This document shows positions 62,640 through 64,000 of a DNA stretch of 64,000 bases, piece by piece. Origin of the DNA: Halomonas sp. HAL1 (GTDB lineage: Bacteria > Pseudomonadota > Gammaproteobacteria > Pseudomonadales > Halomonadaceae); the NCBI RefSeq assembly GCF_030544485.1, contig NZ_CP130610.1, positions 2,604,001-2,668,000 on the forward strand. The letters run 5' to 3'. The translations under genes and the position numbers were made by a program. A model generated the notes under the pieces. That model made no database searches. It was given only the letters and a program-made list of their open reading frames with translations, and was not told where the DNA came from. Positions within the stretch are counted from its first letter, which is position 1; every line of letters begins with the position of its first letter.

Positions 62640-64000
62640 TTAAGCTGCCGACGATTCGAGGAAATCCTGGGCGAAGCGCTGCAGTACGCCTCCAGCGGTG
62701 TAAATTGACACCTCCTCGGCCGTATCCAAACGGCACTTCATCACGACGCGCTCGCTGTCTCCATTTTGGCGGTGGATTACCAGCGTGAGCATTGCCCCTG
62801 GCGAAACGGCGCCTTCGACATCGAAGGTTTCGGTGCCATCCAGAGCGAGTGTCATGCGTGTAGTACCCGGCTCAAACTCCAGCGGCATCACCCCCATACC
62901 GATCAGGTTGGTGCGGTGGATACGTTCAAAGCCTTCGGCGGCAATCGCTTCTACGCCTGCCAGTGCCACGCCTTTGGCCGCCCAGTCCCGTGAAGAGCCC
63001 TGGCCGTAATCCGCCCCGGCAATGATAATCAGCGGCTGCTTACGCGCCATATAGGTTTCAATCGCTTCCCACATTCTGGTCACTTCGCCTTCGGGCTCTA
63101 CCCGCGCCAGCGAGCCCTGTTTTACCTTGCCGTCGGCATCGCGCACCATCTCGTTGAACAACTTCGGGTTGGCGAAGGTAGCGCGCTGGGCAGTCAGGTG
63201 GTCACCGCGGTGGGTGGCGTAGGAGTTGAAGTCTTCCTCCGGCAGGCCCATTTTGGCCAGGTACTCACCCGCCGCGCTGTTGAGCTGTATCGCGTTGGAG
63301 GGCGACAAGTGATCGGTCGTGATATTGTCCGGCAGTATCGCCAGCGGCCGCATGCCTTTAAGAGTTCGTACCTTGGCCATATTGCCCTCCCAGTACGGCG
63401 GACGGCGGATATAAGTGCTCTGGGGCCGCCAGTCATACAGAGGGCTGACCTGGGCGCGGGCGCTCTTATCCAAGTCGAACATGGGAATATAGGTCTGGCG
63501 GAACTGCTCCGGCTTCACCGATGATTTGACGATCGCGTCGATCTCTTCATCCGCTGGCCAGATATCCTTCAAAGTGACGGGGTTCCCCGCCTGATCAACA
63601 CCTAATGCGTCTTTTTCGATATCAAAGCGAATCGTGCCTGCAATGGCGTAAGCGACCACCAACGGTGGTGATGCCAAAAACGCCTGCTGGGCGTGGGGAT
63701 GAATACGGCCATCGAAGTTACGATTACCTGAAAGCACGGCGGTTGCGTAGAGGTCGCGCTCGATAATCTCCTGTTGGATTTTTGGTTCCAGCGCCCCGGA
63801 CATGCCGTTACAGGTGGTGCAGGCGTAAGCCACCACCCCAAAGCCAAGGTTTTCCAGCTCGCTCATCAACCCGGCTTCTTCCAGGTACATCTTGACGGTT
63901 TTCGAGCCCGGCGCCAGCGACGACTTCACCCACGGCTTACGCAGCAGACCCAGCCGATTGGCGTTACGGGCAATTAGCCCGGCGGCAACCATATTACGAG
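62640..64000 (-). CDS. acnD: 2-methylcitrate dehydratase AcnD (3' part)
   Basis: AcnD is the iron-sulfur aconitase-like enzyme that dehydrates 2-methylcitrate to trans-2-methylaconitate. Only the C-terminal 450 or so residues are in the window; the gene continues past the right edge, and the frame stays open to the last base. YACTTCNGMSGAL holds two of the cluster cysteines, GNRNFDGRIHP and the swivel-domain SSRDWAAKGVALAGVEAIAA match aconitases, and GVMPLEFEPGTTR is near the C-terminus. Its pairing with prpF identifies it as AcnD rather than a citrate-cycle aconitase. Confidence 0.94.
   Translation of the reverse strand, partial: RNMVAAGLIARNANRLGLLRKPWVKSSLAPGSKTVKMYLEEAGLMSELENLGFGVVAYACTTCNGMSGALEPKIQQEIIERDLYATAVLSGNRNFDGRIHPHAQQAFLASPPLVVAYAIAGTIRFDIEKDALGVDQAGNPVTLKDIWPADEEIDAIVKSSVKPEQFRQTYIPMFDLDKSARAQVSPLYDWRPQSTYIRRPPYWEGNMAKVRTLKGMRPLAILPDNITTDHLSPSNAIQLNSAAGEYLAKMGLPEEDFNSYATHRGDHLTAQRATFANPKLFNEMVRDADGKVKQGSLARVEPEGEVTRMWEAIETYMARKQPLIIIAGADYGQGSSRDWAAKGVALAGVEAIAAEGFERIHRTNLIGMGVMPLEFEPGTTRMTLALDGTETFDVEGAVSPGAMLTLVIHRQNGDSERVVMKCRLDTAEEVSIYTAGGVLQRFAQDFLESSAA

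Overview
The window is chromosomal DNA of a halophilic gammaproteobacterium, most likely Halomonas or a close Halomonadaceae relative. Evidence: the 16S rRNA gene, an acidic PstS, an arsenic island like those known from arsenite-oxidising Halomonas, and gene orders dnaX-ybaB-recR, gacA-uvrC-pgsA-tRNA(Gly-Cys-Leu) and acnD-prpF-prpD. The assignment is an inference from proteins and gene order; no database search was possible.

Layout. 1-2250: start of an rrn operon read leftwards (promoter, boxA, 16S, first part of the 16S-23S spacer). 2251-8871: acyl-CoA degradation cluster (acyl-CoA dehydrogenase, SDR, acyl-CoA synthetase, TetR regulator, divergent thiolase). 8917-10056: SLC13-type permease. 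10134-22046: arsenic island. A divergent promoter drives arsC-mcp leftwards and arsH-ACR3-FMN reductase rightwards; a decayed second arsC follows, then aioBA (arsenite oxidase), then a leftward gap-arsJ-MFS operon. 22062-26530: pstSCAB phosphate uptake with Pho boxes. 26658-42254: TauE/SafE and Bcr/CflA transporters, an mlaA-PP2C regulator-STAS module, a FabH-like synthase, hrpA, fadD, a YafJ amidotransferase and ptrB. 42255-48696: an unrecognised 51-residue gene, ycgN, acpH, ycgL, rnd, recR, ybaB, dnaX, grxD. 48892-59711: argF, four tRNA genes, gacA, uvrC, pgsA, nadB, ygfX/sdhE, ihfB, lapA/lapB, pyrF, comEA. 59792-64000: prpD, prpF and the 3' part of acnD (methylcitrate cycle).

How it works together. 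AioBA would oxidise arsenite in the periplasm. Arsenate that enters the cell, for example by phosphate transport, could be made into 1-arseno-3-phosphoglycerate by the ArsJ-associated GAPDH and exported by ArsJ, or reduced by ArsC and exported as arsenite by ACR3. Three arsenic promoters (arsC/arsH, gap, aioB) share a 7-6-7 inverted repeat that overlaps the 3' promoter half in the same register, which points to one ArsR-like repressor encoded outside the window. A chemoreceptor gene lies 24 bp behind arsC in the same operon. Two fatty-acid genes about 34 kb apart carry matching PsrA-type palindromes.

Most of the remaining window is ordinary housekeeping DNA. The parts most worth following up are the arsenic operator, the ars-linked chemoreceptor and coupled MFS gene, the 51-residue duplicated-motif protein, the dnaX leader structures and the decayed tRNA-Gly copy.
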